This document shows positions 62,721 through 64,000 of a stretch of DNA of 64,000 nucleotides, one piece after another. A model generated the notes under the pieces. That model saw only the letters and a list, made by a program, of their open reading frames with translations. It was not told where the DNA came from and did no database searches. The position numbers and the translations under genes are program-made. Positions within the stretch are counted from its first letter, which is position 1. Every line of letters begins with the position of its first letter. This stretch comes from an uncultured Collinsella sp. (GTDB lineage: Bacteria > Actinomycetota > Coriobacteriia > Coriobacteriales > Coriobacteriaceae): NCBI GenBank assembly GCA_947642445.1, contig CANRSF010000002.1, positions 89,609-153,608 of the forward strand. Reading direction: 5' to 3'.

Positions 62721-64000
62721 CTAGAGCGTCTTGAGGTACTCCCCCAGCTCTTCCCCCCAGTCGGGCATGTGGAAGCCCACCGACTCGAGTTTGGACAGGT
62801 CGAGCGCGGAATGGACCGGGCGCGGGGCGACGGGGCCTTCGGCGTTCGCGTAGTAGTCGGCGGTGCTGACCGGCACGACCCTCTCCCCGTTGCCGTTAGC
62901 GGACTCGAAGACGGCACGGGCGATGTCGGCCCAGCTCTTCACGGCGCCGGAGCCGGTGCAGTCGTAGGTACCGTAGGGGGCGTGCGTCCCCAGCACATGG
63001 AAGATGGCCTGCGCCATGTCGCGCGTGAAGGTAAGGCGGCCCAGCTGGTCGTCCACGACCGTGACCTGGTCCAGCTTGTCGTCCGGGTCGGCTACGCGGT
63101 CGGACAGGCACTTCATGGTCTTGACGAAGTTGTGGCCCTCGCCGATGACCCAGGAGCTGCGCATGATGTAGTGGCGCGGGCACCCCGCCACGGCGATGTC
63201 GCCGGCGGCCTTGGTCTGGCCGTAGACGGACAGCGGGCTGAGGGGCTCCTCCTCGTCATGGACCTCGGCGGTGCCGTCCAAGACGTAGTCGCTGGACACG
63301 TGGACAAGCGTGATCCCGTGCTCCGCGCAGGTGCGGGCGAGGAGGGCCGGCCCGGTCGCGTTGGCCTTCCAGGCGGTCACGCGGCCCTCGGGGGTCTCCG
63401 CTTTATCCACGGCCGTGTAGGCGCCGCAGTTGATCACGGTGCCGTAGAGCGACCAGTCGTACTTGGAGTAGGCGTCCGGGTCTGACATGTCGAAGGTGTC
63501 GATGTCGCAGAAGTCGAAGTCCTTGGCGACGCCGCGCTCCTCCGCCAGCGCGCGGACCGCGCGGCCCAGCTGGCCGTCGCAGCCGGTGACGAGGGTGCGC
63601 TTCGGCGCCATGGGGACGACGTCCTTGAGCATCGGGTGGTTGAGGTCGGCCTCGGAGACGGTGGCCTCGTCGAGCGGGATCGGCCACTCGATGGCGAGCT
63701 CGGGGTCGGCGAGGTTCACGAAGGTGTAGGTCCTCTTGAGCTCCAGCGACCAGTGGGCGTCCACCAGGTAGGTGTAGGCGGTGCCGTCCTCCAGGGCCTG
63801 GAAGGAGTTGCCCACGCCGCGCGGGACGTAGATGGCCTTCGACGGGTCGAGCGTGCAGGTGAACACCTTGCCGTAGGTGGCGCTGCCCTCGCGCAGGTCC
63901 ACCCAGGCGCCGAAGACGCTGCCGCGGGCCACCGAGATGAACTTGTCCCAGGGCTCCGCGTGGATGCCGCGGGTGACGCCGCGGCTGTCGTTGTAGGAGA
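62721..64000 (-). CDS. rmlCD: RmlC-RmlD fusion (dTDP-rhamnose synthesis), 5' end missing
   Basis: The visible part is 426 codons; the start lies beyond the right edge. N-terminal part: an RmlC-type 3,5-epimerase cupin (SRGVTRGIHAEPWDKFISV, GSVFGAWVDLREG, YVPRGVGNSFQALED). C-terminal part from about residue 135: RmlD-type reductase (LVTGCDGQLGRAVRAL, INCGAYTAVDKAE, VHVSSDYVLDG, SVYGQTKAAGD with YxxxK). Both reactions of dTDP-rhamnose synthesis from the 4-keto sugar are on one chain. Codon use differs from the neighbours: third positions are nearly all G or C, with more GC than the genes at 56-62 kb. The product would feed rhamnose to the surface polysaccharide. Confidence 0.92.
   Translation of the reverse strand, partial: SYNDSRGVTRGIHAEPWDKFISVARGSVFGAWVDLREGSATYGKVFTCTLDPSKAIYVPRGVGNSFQALEDGTAYTYLVDAHWSLELKRTYTFVNLADPELAIEWPIPLDEATVSEADLNHPMLKDVVPMAPKRTLVTGCDGQLGRAVRALAEERGVAKDFDFCDIDTFDMSDPDAYSKYDWSLYGTVINCGAYTAVDKAETPEGRVTAWKANATGPALLARTCAEHGITLVHVSSDYVLDGTAEVHDEEEPLSPLSVYGQTKAAGDIAVAGCPRHYIMRSSWVIGEGHNFVKTMKCLSDRVADPDDKLDQVTVVDDQLGRLTFTRDMAQAIFHVLGTHAPYGTYDCTGSGAVKSWADIARAVFESANGNGERVVPVSTADYYANAEGPVAPRPVHSALDLSKLESVGFHMPDWGEELGEYLKTL

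Overview
The window is one contiguous piece of a moderately GC-rich actinobacterial chromosome. Gene content and order (pyrH-frr-uppS-cdsA-dxr-rseP, rpsP-khpA-rimM-trmD-lepB, mreBCD-mrdA-rodA-radical SAM-DUF2344-rplU-rpmA-obgE-nadD-yqeK-rsfS), a PPDK with its regulatory kinase, and a DUF4869 protein point to an anaerobic gut Coriobacteriia, most like Collinsella. This placement is inferred from recall of gene families; no search was run. About two thirds of the window (1-44 kb) is read from the minus strand apart from dinB; 44.3-53.4 kb and 58.35-62.7 kb are read from the plus strand.

Layout. 1-6.1 kb: rseP (partial), dxr, cdsA, uppS, frr, pyrH, then tsf and rpsB (isoprenoid, lipid and translation genes). 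6.3-12.5 kb: xerC, trmFO, dprA, comM, yraN, rnhB (DNA processing and recombination). 12.6-20.2 kb: rplS, ppdK, its regulator ppsR, glyS and glyQ. 20.2-22.7 kb: lepB, trmD, rimM, khpA, rpsP. dinB diverges from rpsP. 24.3-28.3 kb: rsfS, yqeK, nadD, obgE, rpmA, rplU. 28.3-38 kb: a DUF2344 protein, a B12-binding radical SAM protein, a DUF697-like membrane protein, rodA, mrdA and mreDCB (cell elongation). 38-44 kb: a TPR membrane protein, a cyclophilin, a zinc-ribbon membrane protein, a P-type ATPase and tRNA-Arg(CCG).

44.3-52.8 kb on the plus strand holds an aromatic amino acid operon that supplies every step from DAHP to chorismate plus the Tyr and Phe branches: aroF, tyrA, aroB, aroA, aroC, pheA, an aroE-aroK fusion and aroQ. 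Its leader carries a strong intrinsic terminator inside a 20-codon open frame with a Tyr codon directly before the hairpin, which I read as a candidate attenuator. 52.9-64 kb is surface biology: DUF4869, an acyltransferase, tRNA-Arg(TCT), a TagGH-type polysaccharide ABC exporter, a DUF6020-like membrane glycosyltransferase gene broken at a 7-base homopolymer, two GT2 glycosyltransferases, a YfhO-family protein, and an RmlC-RmlD fusion cut by the window edge.

No rRNA, CRISPR array, insertion sequence or prophage was seen. The most interesting points are the aro leader, the homopolymer frameshift, an xerC gene without a canonical start codon, helically phased GGTAAA sites upstream of ppdK, and a short dispersed element that begins at the stop codons of three unrelated genes.
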